A stretch of 57,588 bases of DNA, taken from positions 1 through 57,588 of the forward strand of contig CAILTK010000074.1 of the NCBI GenBank assembly GCA_903837135.1, written 5' to 3'. Below the pieces are notes generated by a model. The model was not told where the DNA came from. It did no database searches and saw only the letters and a list, made by a program, of their open reading frames with translations. Shown here piece after piece: positions 9,031 through 17,783 of this stretch. Every line of letters starts with the position of its first letter. The stretch's first letter is position 1. This DNA comes from an uncultured Caulobacterales bacterium (lineage in GTDB: Bacteria; Pseudomonadota; Alphaproteobacteria; Caulobacterales; Caulobacteraceae). The position numbers and the translations under genes were made by a program.

Positions 9031-9846
9031 TCAGGTCCCGCCCTTGGCCTTGGCGAAGGCGCCCAGCATCTGGGAGGTCATCAGCGCCCCGACCGGAGAC
9101 GACTTGGAGCTGTCTTCATCGGGCGCCTGCAGGATGAACTGCATCAACAGCGCCTGTTCGCGCAGCCGTTCGAGCCGCCCCGCGCCGGCGTATTCGGTGA
9201 AGGCGGTCTGCCCGGGGTCGTTCTGGACCGCCGCGGCGCCGCCGCCCGTGCGTCCGAGCCCGGCGTAGACCTCCGACACGGTCAGGGCCCGGCCCTCGCG
9301 GTAGAACACCCCGTGGTTGGCGGCGGCGGCGTCGGGAAACAGACTGGCCGCGATCGCGCCCGGAGACTGCTGCGCCGCTTCGATCAGCCTGGCCGAGCCC
9401 TGCGGACCGAGGAAGTGGGCCGCGTAAAGCTCGCCGCCGGTCGGCTCGCGCCCGGTGCGGCCGCGCAGATAGGCGGCGTGGTCCGAAGCGAGCTCCCCGG
9501 CCATCAGCGCGGCGCAATGCGGATCCAGCCGCAGGTCCATCACGGTCCGGCGGGCTTCGTCGCCACCCGGCACGTGGAACCGCCCGTCGGTTCCCTCGAC
9601 GATCAGGTCGGCGTAGCGGGCGTAGCCATGAGCCGAACCGTGACGCTTGACGGTGGCGAGCCAGGTCTGCTCGATGAACTGGAACAATCCCGCCGCGCTC
9701 GATGTCCCGGCCCGGGCGCCCGCATCGAAGCCGCTCTCGCGCTTGGCCGTGCGCATCAGGAAATCGAAATTCACACCGGTGACGTCGGCGGCCTTACGAA
9801 CCGCCGCCTCGACTCCACTGAACGCCGCCGCCGATACTACCGTCAT
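9031..9846 (-). CDS. lytic transglycosylase domain protein
   Basis: A 271-residue peptidoglycan-cleaving enzyme. The SLT fold is marked by FLMRTAKRESGFDAGARAG, with catalytic E37, followed by SSAAGLFQFIEQTWL. The C-terminal half has LRGRTGREPTGGELYAAHFLG, typical of a group of alphaproteobacterial transglycosylases often near envelope or flagellar genes. No classical signal peptide is visible; the N-terminus (MTVVSAAAFSGVEAAVRKAA) is only weakly hydrophobic, so the export route is unclear. The gene is divergent from the cyclophilin gene. Confidence 0.83.
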   Translation of the reverse strand: MTVVSAAAFSGVEAAVRKAADVTGVNFDFLMRTAKRESGFDAGARAGTSSAAGLFQFIEQTWLATVKRHGSAHGYARYADLIVEGTDGRFHVPGGDEARRTVMDLRLDPHCAALMAGELASDHAAYLRGRTGREPTGGELYAAHFLGPQGSARLIEAAQQSPGAIAASLFPDAAAANHGVFYREGRALTVSEVYAGLGRTGGGAAAVQNDPGQTAFTEYAGAGRLERLREQALLMQFILQAPDEDSSKSSPVGALMTSQMLGAFAKAKGGT

Positions 9847-9976
9847 CGGCAGAATTTGCCGGTATCATGGTTAACACGGCGTTTCCTGCCGGGCGGTTCC
9901 TGCCTATCTCCTGCGGTAGCGCTGGCGATCTTGCCGCCGGGCGGCTAGAAGCGCCGGAAATTTGAGAGGACCCCCC

Positions 9977-10447
9977 GTGGCCGACGACCTTGAGAACACC
10001 CTCATCCTCCAGCTTGAATCGGGTCCGGTGACCATCAAGCTTCGTCCCGATCTTGCGCCCGGACACGTGGCCCGAATCAAGGAGCTGGCGCGCGAAGGCT
10101 TCTACGACGGCATCGTCTTCCACCGGGTGATCCCGGGCTTCATGGCCCAGGGCGGCGATCCGAAGGGCGTCGGCGTCGGCGGGTCCTCCAAGCCGAACCT
10201 CAAGGCCGAATTCAGCCGCGAGCCGCACGTGCGGGGGGTCTGCTCGATGGCGCGCACCAACGACCCGAACTCGGCCAACAGCCAGTTCTTCATCTGTCTC
10301 GACGACGCGACCTTCCTCGACGGCCAGTACACCGTCTGGGGCGAGGTGACAGAGGGCATGGACCATGTGGACGCCCTGCCCAAGGGCGAGCCGCCGCGCC
10401 AACCCGGCAAGATCGTCTCCATGAAGGTGGCGGCGGACGCGAGCTGA
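9977..10447 (+). CDS. ppiB: peptidyl-prolyl cis-trans isomerase, cyclophilin type
   Basis: A 156-residue cyclophilin catalysing proline isomerisation during folding. It carries [15 protein letters not shown] with the catalytic Arg, then [19 protein letters not shown] and [12 protein letters not shown]. No signal peptide is present, so it is the cytoplasmic form. GTG 9977 (MADDLENT) is preferred over an in-frame TTG at 9962 because AGAGGA lies 7 bases before it. Its TGA stop overlaps the proposed CTG start of queA in a CTGA tetranucleotide. The cyclophilin-queA-tgt order is, as far as I know, common in alphaproteobacteria. Confidence 0.93.
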   Translation: MADDLENTLILQLESGPVTIKLRPDLAPGHVARIKELAREGFYDGIVFHRVIPGFMAQGGDPKGVGVGGSSKPNLKAEFSREPHVRGVCSMARTNDPNSANSQFFICLDDATFLDGQYTVWGEVTEGMDHVDALPKGEPPRQPGKIVSMKVAADAS

Positions 10448-11502
10448 AGACCTCCGACTTCGACTTCCACCTCCCCGACGAACGGATCGCGCTGCGTCCG
10501 GCGGAACCGCGGGACAGCGCCCGGCTGATGGTGGTGCGGCCCGCGGCGGGAATCGCGGACGCCCGCGTCCACGACCTGCCGTCCCTCCTGCGGGCCGGCG
10601 ACATGCTGGTGTTCAACGACACGCGGGTGATTCCCGCGCGTCTGTTCGGCGTGCGCGAGCGCGACGACGCGCGGGTGGCGATGCAGGCCACCCTGCTGAA
10701 GCGGCTGTCGCCGGATCGCTGGACCGTCCTGGCCAAGCCGGGGCGGCGGCTGCGGGTCGGCGACCGGCTCACGTTTTCCGCGGGAGACGGGGAAGCGCTG
10801 GCCGCCACCGTCGCCGCCAAACATGCGGACGGTGCGCTCGACTTCGATTTCGACCGCGCCGGCCCGGCCCTCGACGACGCCATCCGCGAGATCGGCCGCA
10901 TGCCGCTGCCGCCCTATATCGCCGCCCAGAGGGCCGAGGACGACCGTGACCGCGCCGACTACCAGACCATCTACGCCCGCGAGGACGGCTCGGTGGCGGC
11001 GCCCACCGCCGGCCTGCACTTCACGCCGGAACTTCTGGCCGGGCTGGACGCCGCCGGGGTCCGCCGCACCTTCATCACCCTGCACGTCGGCGCGGGCACC
11101 TTCCTGCCGGTGAAGGTCGAGGATCTGGCGGAGCACCGCATGCATGCGGAGACCGGCGAGGTGAGCGCCGCCGCGGCCGACCAGATCAACGCCGCCCGGG
11201 CCGCGGGCAGGCGGATCGTCTGCGTCGGCACCACCTCGCTGCGCCTGCTCGAAAGCGCCACCGGCGAAGACCGCGTGGTGCGGCCGTTCGCGGGAGACAC
11301 CGACATCTTCATCACCCCGGGCTACCGGTTCCGCGCCGCGGACGCGCTGATGACCAACTTCCACCTGCCGAAATCGACGCTGTTGATGCTGGTCTCCGCC
11401 TTCGCCGGCGTCGAACGGACCCGCGCCGCCTACGCCCATGCGGTGAACGACGGCTACCGGTTCTATTCCTATGGCGACGCCGGCCTGTGGTTCGCCGCAT
11501 GA
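10444..11502 (+). CDS. queA: S-adenosylmethionine:tRNA ribosyltransferase-isomerase
   Basis: QueA transfers the ribosyl part of SAM to 7-aminomethyl-7-deazaguanine in tRNA, forming epoxyqueuosine. The 352-residue product has the family's N-terminus [65 protein letters not shown] and [20 protein letters not shown]. The conserved N-terminus lies upstream of the first ATG in frame (10528). The only plausible start is CTG at 10444, giving MKTSDFDF and overlapping the cyclophilin stop by 4 bases. A GAAGGTGG stretch precedes it. The stop overlaps the tgt ATG (ATGA). The alternative is that a start codon was lost through a sequence error. Confidence 0.93.
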   Translation: MKTSDFDFHLPDERIALRPAEPRDSARLMVVRPAAGIADARVHDLPSLLRAGDMLVFNDTRVIPARLFGVRERDDARVAMQATLLKRLSPDRWTVLAKPGRRLRVGDRLTFSAGDGEALAATVAAKHADGALDFDFDRAGPALDDAIREIGRMPLPPYIAAQRAEDDRDRADYQTIYAREDGSVAAPTAGLHFTPELLAGLDAAGVRRTFITLHVGAGTFLPVKVEDLAEHRMHAETGEVSAAAADQINAARAAGRRIVCVGTTSLRLLESATGEDRVVRPFAGDTDIFITPGYRFRAADALMTNFHLPKSTLLMLVSAFAGVERTRAAYAHAVNDGYRFYSYGDAGLWFAA

Positions 11503-12617
11503 GCGCCTTCCCGTTCGACATCGCCGCCACCGACGGCGCCGCGCGCACCGGCGTGCTGAGGACCCCCCGCGGCGACATCCGCACGCCGGCCTTCATGCCC
11601 GTCGGCACCGCCGGAACGGTGAAGGCGCTGACCGTGGATCAGGTGGCCGCCACCGGCGCGGACATCCTGCTCGGCAACACCTACCACCTGATGCTGCGGC
11701 CGACGGCCGAGCGGGTGAAGCGGCTCGGCGGCCTGCACACCTTCATGCGCTGGGACAAGCCGATCCTGACCGATTCAGGCGGCTTCCAGGTGATGTCGCT
11801 GGGCGCCATCTCCAAGGTGACCGAACAGGCGGTGACCTTCCAGAGCCATATCGACGGCTCGCGCCATGTGCTCTCGCCCGAGCGCTCGATCGAAATCCAG
11901 GCCGACCTTCTGGGTTCGGATATCGTGATGCAGCTCGACCAGTGCGTCTCCTGGCCGGCCGAGGAGAGCGCGGCGCGCGCCGCCATGGAGCTCTCGGCCC
12001 GCTGGGGCGCGCGGTCCAAGGCCGCCTTCGGCGCCCGTGACAGCCAGGTGCTGTTCGGCATCCAGCAGGGCTCGACCTTCGAGGCCCTGCGCCGCGAGTC
12101 CTCGGACCGGCTGATCGACGCCGGCTACGACGGCTACGCCATCGGCGGCCTGGCGGTCGGCGAGGGGCACGCGGCCATGTGCGAGGTGCTCGACTACGCG
12201 CCGGCCATGCTGCCGCCCGATCGTCCGCGCTACCTGATGGGCGTGGGCAAGCCGGTGGATCTGGTCGAGGCGGTGGCGCGCGGGGTCGACATGTTCGACT
12301 GCGTCCTGCCCACCCGCTCGGGCCGCCACGGCCAGGCCTGGACCTGGGCCGGTCCGATCAACCTCAAGAACGCGGGGTTCGCCGAGGACGAGGCGCCGCT
12401 CGACGCCTCGATCCCCTGCCCCGCCAGCCGCGACTACTCCAAGGCCTATCTGCATCACCTGGTCCGCGCCGACGAGATCCTCGGCCAGGTGCTGCTGTCG
12501 TGGCACAACCTCGCCTTCTTCCAGGCGGTCATGTCCGGCATGCGCGACGCGATCGCCGAGGGCCGGTTCGAGGCGTTCCGGCGGGAATTTCATGCGGGGT
12601 TGGCGAGTCGGGACTGA
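11499..12617 (+). CDS. tgt: tRNA-guanine transglycosylase
   Basis: Tgt exchanges guanine-34 for the queuosine precursor preQ1 in GUN-anticodon tRNAs. The 372-residue protein has [12 protein letters not shown] with D92, [18 protein letters not shown], and [18 protein letters not shown] with nucleophile D267. ATG 11499 overlaps the queA stop as ATGA; an upstream GTG at 11487 is less likely. The C-terminal zinc site is unusual: where the family normally has C-x-C-x2-C, this protein reads [11 protein letters not shown], keeping only C307, plus H336 in SWHNLAF. Two of four expected zinc ligands are thus replaced by Ile305 and Ser310. Confidence 0.94.
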   Translation: MSAFPFDIAATDGAARTGVLRTPRGDIRTPAFMPVGTAGTVKALTVDQVAATGADILLGNTYHLMLRPTAERVKRLGGLHTFMRWDKPILTDSGGFQVMSLGAISKVTEQAVTFQSHIDGSRHVLSPERSIEIQADLLGSDIVMQLDQCVSWPAEESAARAAMELSARWGARSKAAFGARDSQVLFGIQQGSTFEALRRESSDRLIDAGYDGYAIGGLAVGEGHAAMCEVLDYAPAMLPPDRPRYLMGVGKPVDLVEAVARGVDMFDCVLPTRSGRHGQAWTWAGPINLKNAGFAEDEAPLDASIPCPASRDYSKAYLHHLVRADEILGQVLLSWHNLAFFQAVMSGMRDAIAEGRFEAFRREFHAGLASRD

Positions 12618-12674
12618 CCGGCCCGCGGGTCTCAAGCCTTGGACGTCACGCCGGCCGCGCTGCCCGGCGCCGGC

Positions 12675-13313
12675 CTATGTCCCGTAGGCGCGCATGCCGA
12701 TACGCTTGTGGAACGCCTCCATCTCCTCGGCGGTGAGCAGGCGCGGCTCCCCCAGGGCTCGGGCCAGTATGTAGTGGCGGCAGCTGATCTCCAGACGATG
12801 GGCGAACATCACGGCCTGGGCAAGGTCGCCGCCCCGGGCCGTGGCGCCGTGGTTGCCCATCAGGCAGGCCGAGCGGGTTTTCAGCGCCTCGGCCACGTCC
12901 TCGGCCAGCTTGTCGCTGCCGAAGGTCGAGTAGGGCACGCACGGCACGTCGTGGCCGCCGAAAACGCCGACCATATAGTGGAAGGGCGGCAACGCCCGGC
13001 AGTGGCAGGCGACGGCGACGCAGTAGTCGGAGTGGGTGTGGACGACGGCGTTGGCGTTCAGGCTCTCCCGGTAGACACGGGTGTGCAGCTGCCACTCGCT
13101 GGAGGGTCTCTGCTCGGTCGCCCACTGGCCGTCGAGCGTCACATAGACCAAACTGTCCTCGCGAATGGTCTCCCGCGTGGCGCCGGTCGGGGAGACCAGC
13201 ATGCCGTCTTGGTAGCGGACGCTGAGGTTGCCCGAGGACAGGTCGGTCAGGCCGAGGTCGCACACCCGGTGATAGGCCTCGACCAGGCTTTTGCGCGCCG
13301 CCGCTTCCAACAT
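12675..13313 (-). CDS. class II aldolase, OtnC/FucA-like
   Basis: A 212-residue zinc-type aldolase. It has LSSGNLSVRYQDGMLVSPTG, the HTHSDYCVAVACH metal-binding stretch and LMGNHGATARGG. Length and motifs fit both L-fuculose-phosphate aldolase and OtnC, the 3-oxo-tetronate-4-phosphate decarboxylase. Because a four-carbon acid sugar kinase of the partner family is encoded on the same strand at 16327-17607, the OtnC role is favoured by inference. A TonB receptor gene lies between, with its stop 80 bases upstream. No OtnI isomerase or LtnD dehydrogenase gene is nearby, so the pathway would be incomplete here. Confidence 0.85.
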   Translation of the reverse strand: MLEAAARKSLVEAYHRVCDLGLTDLSSGNLSVRYQDGMLVSPTGATRETIREDSLVYVTLDGQWATEQRPSSEWQLHTRVYRESLNANAVVHTHSDYCVAVACHCRALPPFHYMVGVFGGHDVPCVPYSTFGSDKLAEDVAEALKTRSACLMGNHGATARGGDLAQAVMFAHRLEISCRHYILARALGEPRLLTAEEMEAFHKRIGMRAYGT

Positions 13314-13393
13314 CTTCGGCCTTCCTTTTTCGACTCCGCCGCCCAGGCGGACCGTCCGCCTTGGCGCATCTCACCCGCCGGACGGACCGGCGA

Positions 13394-15814
13394 TCAGAAA
13401 TGGTAGTTCAGCGACACTCCGTAGGTGCGAGGCGCGCCGTAGACCGGCTCGACCAGGCCGAACGGATTGATCAGGTCGGTCGAGGTCAGGCTGTACTTCG
13501 CATTGGCGACGTTTCGCACGTAGACGCCGAAGTCCCAGTTCTTCGCCGTCTCGTAGGTGACGTTCAGATTGTGCACCCAGTACGGCGACTGCTGGATGTA
13601 AGGGTCGTTGGTGGAGTCGAACCAGACGTGGCTGCGATAGTTCGAGTTCCAGTGAAAATCGAGCGCATTGCCGGCGCCCAGCTCGTACCGGTAGTCGATC
13701 ACGCCTGAGAAGGTGAAGCGCGGCGCATTGGCCAGCTGCTTGCCGTTCAGCGAAGAGGCGCCGCTGAACAGGTTCAGGCCGGCGTCGTCGAGGCGCGACT
13801 GCAGCCAGGCAGGCTGCAGGCCGATCGTCAGACCGTCGATGGGCCGGGCGGTCACCTGCAGCTCCACCCCGTCGGTATGCGCCTTCTTGGCGTTTGTCAG
13901 CAGCTGGGTGGTCGACAGGATCAGATTGCCGTTCCCGTCCTCCAGGTACTGCGGGACCGACGCGAAGATCTGCTCGTTGCTGTAGTCGTTGTAGAACAGG
14001 GCCGCATCGACGATCAGGCGGCGATCGAACAAGGTCGCCTTCTCGCCGACCTCATAGGTGGTCACCTTCTCCGGCTTGATCGGGGCGAGCTGCGAGAGCG
14101 CCTGCTGGGGGTCGTTCGAGAGGAAGGAGCCGTTGTAGCCGCCGCTCTTGAAGCCGGTGGAGGCGCTCGCATAAGCCTGGATCGTCCGGGTCAAATGGTA
14201 GCTGACCGCCGCGCGCCAGGTGACGTTGGAGTTCGTCTGCGACTGGCGGGAGGTGATGAAGTCCTGCAAGGGCCCGTAGTTGCCCTCGCCGCCGGCCTGG
14301 AACTGCGTGTTTCCGTTATAATCGAAGCTCTTGTGCTCCCAGGTGTAGCGCGCGCCCAGGGTGAAGGTGAACTTGTCCCAGGTGTAGTCGGCCTGGCCGA
14401 ACAGGGCGGCGCTGTCGGTGATCTGGCGGCTGTGGTCGTTGGATATCTGGGCGATGCCGTCAAAGGCGCCGGCCCCGGGCGGGATGCCGAAGCCGCCGAA
14501 CTTATCGCCGTCGTAGAACAGCGACAGCGGCTGGTTCTGGCGCAGGTCGTCGTGGAGATAGAAGAATCCGGTCACCCAGTTGAACGCCTCGGAAGTGTGC
14601 GCCAGGCGAAGTTCCTGGGTGATGGTGTCCGACTTCACCCCGTAGGTCGCGGCGAGCAGGCTGTTGGGACTGGCGTCGGTCTCCTCCGGATGCGTCTTGT
14701 CGTCGTACTGGTAGGAGGTGATCGAGGTCAGGACGGCCGGGCCGAGGTCATAGTCGAACCTCAGCTGGTTGATGGCGACGAAGTTGGTCAGGTCCTGGAG
14801 CCGGTTGAACGACCCGGCCCAGGGCGAGGGCGTGCCATAGCCGAAGAGGTCGACGCAGCCGCCCGCGGACGCCTGCGCCGGGCTGCACACCGTCGGGCTC
14901 GCGGATCCCTGGGTGCCGGGCGCAAAGGCGCCGACGTGGCCGTAGGGTTGGGGATGGTTGCGCACATAGCCCAGCATGGTCTCGACGTAGACCTTGAGCT
15001 TGTCGTTCGGCTTGTAGAGCAGCTGGAGGCGCAGCGCTTCGTTGCTGACGTTGTCGATCGGGTCGCCGCCGGTGAAGGCGTTCTTGTAGTAACCGTCGGA
15101 ATGGTTGACGACGAAGGCGATGCGGCCGTCGAGCCCGTCGACGATCTTGCCGCCGACGGCGCCCTCGATCTGCAGGGTGTTGTATTCGCCGTACTCGATG
15201 TGCAGGTCGTCGGTGAACCGGTCCGTGGGCCTGACCGAATTGAACACCAGCGCTCCGCCGGAGGTGTTGCGGCCATAGAGCGTCCCCTGCGGCCCCTTGA
15301 GCACCTGCACCTGGCTGAGGTCGAAGGTGGCGAAGGACTGCGCCGAGGGGGCGGAGATGTAGACGTCGTCCACGTAGACGCCGTTCGGGCCGGCGTTGTT
15401 GGTGTCGAAGTCGTTCAGGCCGATGCCGCGAATGGTGATCAGCGGCTGGTTGCCTTGGCCGATCGGGCTGACGATGGTTACGTTCGGTGTGATCTGACCG
15501 AGGTCCTGGGTCGACTTGATGCCGGCCTCCTGGAGCTCCCGGTTCGACAGGGCCTGGATGGAGATGGGAACATCCTGGATGTTCTGGCTGCGCCGCTGCG
15601 CGGTCACCACCACCTCCTGGATGCGCGACGCGCTGGGCGCGGCCGGCGTCTCGGCCGCGGGGGCTGGCGGCTGAGTTTGGACCTGAGCCGGAGCCTGGGC
15701 CTGGGCCTGGGCGTGCGCCTGGGCGTGCGCCTGGGCGCCGGCGGCCAGGGCCGCCAGTCCCACCGCCGTCATCAGGGCGGACCGCCCGCGCATGCCTTTG
15801 AGCCGAACGCGCAT
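13394..15814 (-). CDS. TonB-dependent outer-membrane receptor
   Basis: An 806-residue outer-membrane channel energised by TonB. An N-terminal signal peptide ends in an Ala/Gln/His-rich run. The TonB-box-like IQEVVVTAQRR, the plug domain (VPISIQALSNRELQEAG, IRGIGLND, LKGPQGTLYGRNTSGGAL) and a 22-strand barrel ending in the C-terminal aromatic YHF follow. A GGGGAAG site precedes the ATG. Position between a sugar-acid kinase and an aldolase suggests a carbohydrate or sugar-acid ligand, though this sequence type also imports other aromatic or iron compounds. The signal region is encoded by GCCTGG-type hexanucleotide repeats. Confidence 0.93.
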   Translation of the reverse strand: MRVRLKGMRGRSALMTAVGLAALAAGAQAHAQAHAQAQAQAPAQVQTQPPAPAAETPAAPSASRIQEVVVTAQRRSQNIQDVPISIQALSNRELQEAGIKSTQDLGQITPNVTIVSPIGQGNQPLITIRGIGLNDFDTNNAGPNGVYVDDVYISAPSAQSFATFDLSQVQVLKGPQGTLYGRNTSGGALVFNSVRPTDRFTDDLHIEYGEYNTLQIEGAVGGKIVDGLDGRIAFVVNHSDGYYKNAFTGGDPIDNVSNEALRLQLLYKPNDKLKVYVETMLGYVRNHPQPYGHVGAFAPGTQGSASPTVCSPAQASAGGCVDLFGYGTPSPWAGSFNRLQDLTNFVAINQLRFDYDLGPAVLTSITSYQYDDKTHPEETDASPNSLLAATYGVKSDTITQELRLAHTSEAFNWVTGFFYLHDDLRQNQPLSLFYDGDKFGGFGIPPGAGAFDGIAQISNDHSRQITDSAALFGQADYTWDKFTFTLGARYTWEHKSFDYNGNTQFQAGGEGNYGPLQDFITSRQSQTNSNVTWRAAVSYHLTRTIQAYASASTGFKSGGYNGSFLSNDPQQALSQLAPIKPEKVTTYEVGEKATLFDRRLIVDAALFYNDYSNEQIFASVPQYLEDGNGNLILSTTQLLTNAKKAHTDGVELQVTARPIDGLTIGLQPAWLQSRLDDAGLNLFSGASSLNGKQLANAPRFTFSGVIDYRYELGAGNALDFHWNSNYRSHVWFDSTNDPYIQQSPYWVHNLNVTYETAKNWDFGVYVRNVANAKYSLTSTDLINPFGLVEPVYGAPRTYGVSLNYHF
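15691..15740. repeat. short in-frame hexanucleotide tandem repeat
   Basis: Within the TonB receptor gene, units of GCCTGG and GCGTGC alternate for about 50 bases. They encode the run of Ala-Gln and Ala-His pairs at the signal-peptide cleavage region. Units are multiples of six, so gain or loss keeps the reading frame. Confidence 0.7.
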
Positions 15815-16326
15815 ATCGCTTCCCCTTAAGTTCCTGACCGACGCCCCGGTCGCCCAATTTTGACGCCCATCTCAATTTTCGACGTTCGCCGGGTTTGGGG
15901 GATTTGAGAGCAAAAACTATGATAGGCGCAAGCGGAATGTGACGGTTTGCGGCGACAAAAAGCGGCTTGCGGCGATTTTGCAACGAGGCCCTGCCCTGGC
16001 GTTCAAAGGATGGACGGTGCGTGGGCGCCCGATCCAGGCCCCTGCAGACGCTGGAGCCCCGCGCCTGACTCGACTGATTCATATGGACAAAATGAACGTC
16101 GGCGCATTGTGGCGCGGCGGCGGCGCCTGGGCGGCGAGCGGCGGCTCTCGCCCGGGGGCGCATCCGTCCGGGCGCCGCCCGCCGATGGCGCCCGCCGATA
16201 GGGCTCGGCGATGCCTCCCCGCTCCAAGCCGGCGGACCCGGGTGCTGTCGGGTTTGCACCTCGTCCCGGACGCAGGGCAAGGCGCGCCTGAGTCGCTGGC
16301 CGCGTCGGGGATCGGCCCCGCCGACG
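15815..16326. other. 512-base gap upstream of the TonB receptor gene
   Basis: I find no convincing gene here. An open frame at 15939-16373 on the plus strand is low-complexity Arg/Pro/Gly sequence and runs into the kinase gene antisense. The part nearest the receptor gene is less GC-rich and probably holds its promoter; the direct repeat at 15947-15975 lies there. Confidence 0.6.
15947..15975. promoter_or_regulatory. 9-bp direct repeat spaced by two helical turns
   Basis: TTGCGGCGA occurs at 15947-15955 and again at 15967-15975, exactly 20 bases apart. It lies about 135 bases upstream of the TonB receptor start. Same-face spacing is typical of tandem activator sites, but no protein is assigned. 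Confidence 0.35.
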
Positions 16327-17607
16327 TCAGGGCAGGGCGCGCTCCGCTTCGCGCATCCGGTCCAGGGCGGTGAAGAAGAAATCGGGCTGGCCCATGCCGC
16401 CGGGTTTCAGCACGAAGGTCGTTTCGACGCCCCCCCGGCTGCGGCAATAGCCGCCGTAGAGATCGTCGTAGGTCGCGACCTCGAGCTCGCGGACATCAAG
16501 GGCGTTCAGGATGGCGCCCGACGTCTCCCCGCCGGCGATGACGAGCTTGCGGACGCCCTCGCGGCGCAGGCCCACGGCGAGGCTCGCCATCAGGCGGTCG
16601 GCCCGCTCGGAGGCGCCCTCCCGCCCGAACGCCGCCTGGGCCGCGGCGACGCCCGCCGGATCGCTGGTGGTGCAGACGCCGACGGGACCCGAGGGCAGGC
16701 GCTCGGCGGCCCAGGCCAGGATGGCGTCCACCAGGCCGGGGGTGTCCCCGTCGCGGGCGAGGTCGATGCGCCAGAGCGGGTGGCGGGCCTCGAAGGCGTC
16801 CAGCTGTCTCCGGGTTGCGGCGCCGCAGCTGCCGGCCAGCACCGCCTCGGGCCCGCGGGTCCCCGGCAGGAGCCGGCGACCGCTGCCCGCCTCGCGGGGC
16901 GCGTCGCCGAGACGATCGCGAAGGATGGCGGGAGCCAGGGTGTCCCCCCCGGTGACCAGGGGCCAGGTCCGGCTGACGGCGGCCAGCGTGGCCACATCCC
17001 GGTCGTCGACGCTGTCGGCGATCCAGAACGGGGTGTCAGCCTGGGCGCGCAGGCGCTGGTTGATGGCGGCCGGGTCGTCGCCGAGCTGCTGGTGGTCGAG
17101 AAGGCCGACCTTCAGGCCGGTCTGGGCGCGCAGCCGCGCGACGAGATCGGCGCTCAGCGCCGGCGAGACCGGGTCGAACCGCTTGGGGCTGTCCGACGCC
17201 AGGATCGGGCCGAAGAACAGGTGGCCCTTGTAGACGGTAAGGTTGAGATCGATGTAGGCTGGCGCGAAGAGGGTGCGCTCGGCCCCGGTGGCCGCCAGCA
17301 GGGCCTCGGCGATCGGGCCGATATTGCCCTGGTCGGTGGAGTCGAAGGCGGCGCTGTATTTGTAATAGAGCGTCCTTGCGCCGCGGGCGGCAAAGGCGGC
17401 GGCGGCCGTCCGGGCTTCCTCCCGCGCCTGCTCCGCCGGCGCGAACCGGATCTTGCGCGCCAGGACGATGGCCTTGGTCGAGGCGGGGAGGCCGGCGATG
17501 TAGGCCGCTTCGGTCACCAGCGGACAGACCACCCCGTCGGCCTCGAGCTTGCTGGCGATGATCATGCCGCCGGTCAGGTCGTCGGCCAGGACCGCGAGCT
17601 CAACCAT
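16327..17607 (-). CDS. four-carbon acid sugar kinase family protein (OtnK-like)
   Basis: A 426-residue kinase of the family once called DUF1537. The N-terminal domain opens with ELAVLADDLTGGMIIASKL, and the C-terminal nucleotide-binding domain has VIAGGETSGAIL at about residues 357-367. Characterised members phosphorylate 3-oxo-tetronate or D-threonate/erythronate at O4 before cleavage by a class II aldolase. The window contains such an aldolase (12675-13313) on the same strand. The product resembles OtnK in length. It is divergent from a TetR gene (17784) across a 176-base gap holding an inverted repeat, so it is probably controlled by that regulator. Confidence 0.87.
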   Translation of the reverse strand: MVELAVLADDLTGGMIIASKLEADGVVCPLVTEAAYIAGLPASTKAIVLARKIRFAPAEQAREEARTAAAAFAARGARTLYYKYSAAFDSTDQGNIGPIAEALLAATGAERTLFAPAYIDLNLTVYKGHLFFGPILASDSPKRFDPVSPALSADLVARLRAQTGLKVGLLDHQQLGDDPAAINQRLRAQADTPFWIADSVDDRDVATLAAVSRTWPLVTGGDTLAPAILRDRLGDAPREAGSGRRLLPGTRGPEAVLAGSCGAATRRQLDAFEARHPLWRIDLARDGDTPGLVDAILAWAAERLPSGPVGVCTTSDPAGVAAAQAAFGREGASERADRLMASLAVGLRREGVRKLVIAGGETSGAILNALDVRELEVATYDDLYGGYCRSRGGVETTFVLKPGGMGQPDFFFTALDRMREAERALP

Positions 17608-17695
17608 CTCGATTTCCTTCGTGCTGTCTGGACCGCGGCGGCGGCGACCGCGTCGTCCGCCTTCGCCGTAGAGGGTTAGGCGCGTTTTGAAAACT

Positions 17696-17727
17696 CGACA
17701 ACTGTTGATTTAGATGGTCGATTGTCG
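17696..17727. promoter_or_regulatory. candidate TetR operator: inverted repeat in divergent promoter
   Basis: CGACAA (17696-17701) and TTGTCG (17722-17727) form a perfect inverted repeat with a 20-base spacer. The spacer also holds part of CAACTGTTG (17699-17707), a small odd-centred palindrome. It lies between the divergent kinase and TetR genes in a locally AT-rich stretch. Confidence 0.4.
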
Positions 17728-17783
17728 GCAAGAAGGCCGCTGCGGCGACGGGCGCAAGGCGCGACAAACCCGGATGGGATCGG

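Noticed and set aside
15691-15740. CRISPR-like repeat array
   Set aside because: The units are only six bases, without spacers, and lie inside a coding sequence.
13877-15829. 650-residue open frame on the plus strand opposite the TonB receptor gene
   Set aside because: It is the antisense shadow of a well-supported receptor and has Val/Gly/Arg-rich composition typical of GC-rich shadows. The same applies to long frames at 3613-5379, 33277-35262, 44370-46199 and 31130-32830.
15939-16373. 144-residue open frame in the gap before the TonB receptor
   Set aside because: Low-complexity Arg/Pro/Gly composition, no ribosome site, overlaps the kinase end antisense.
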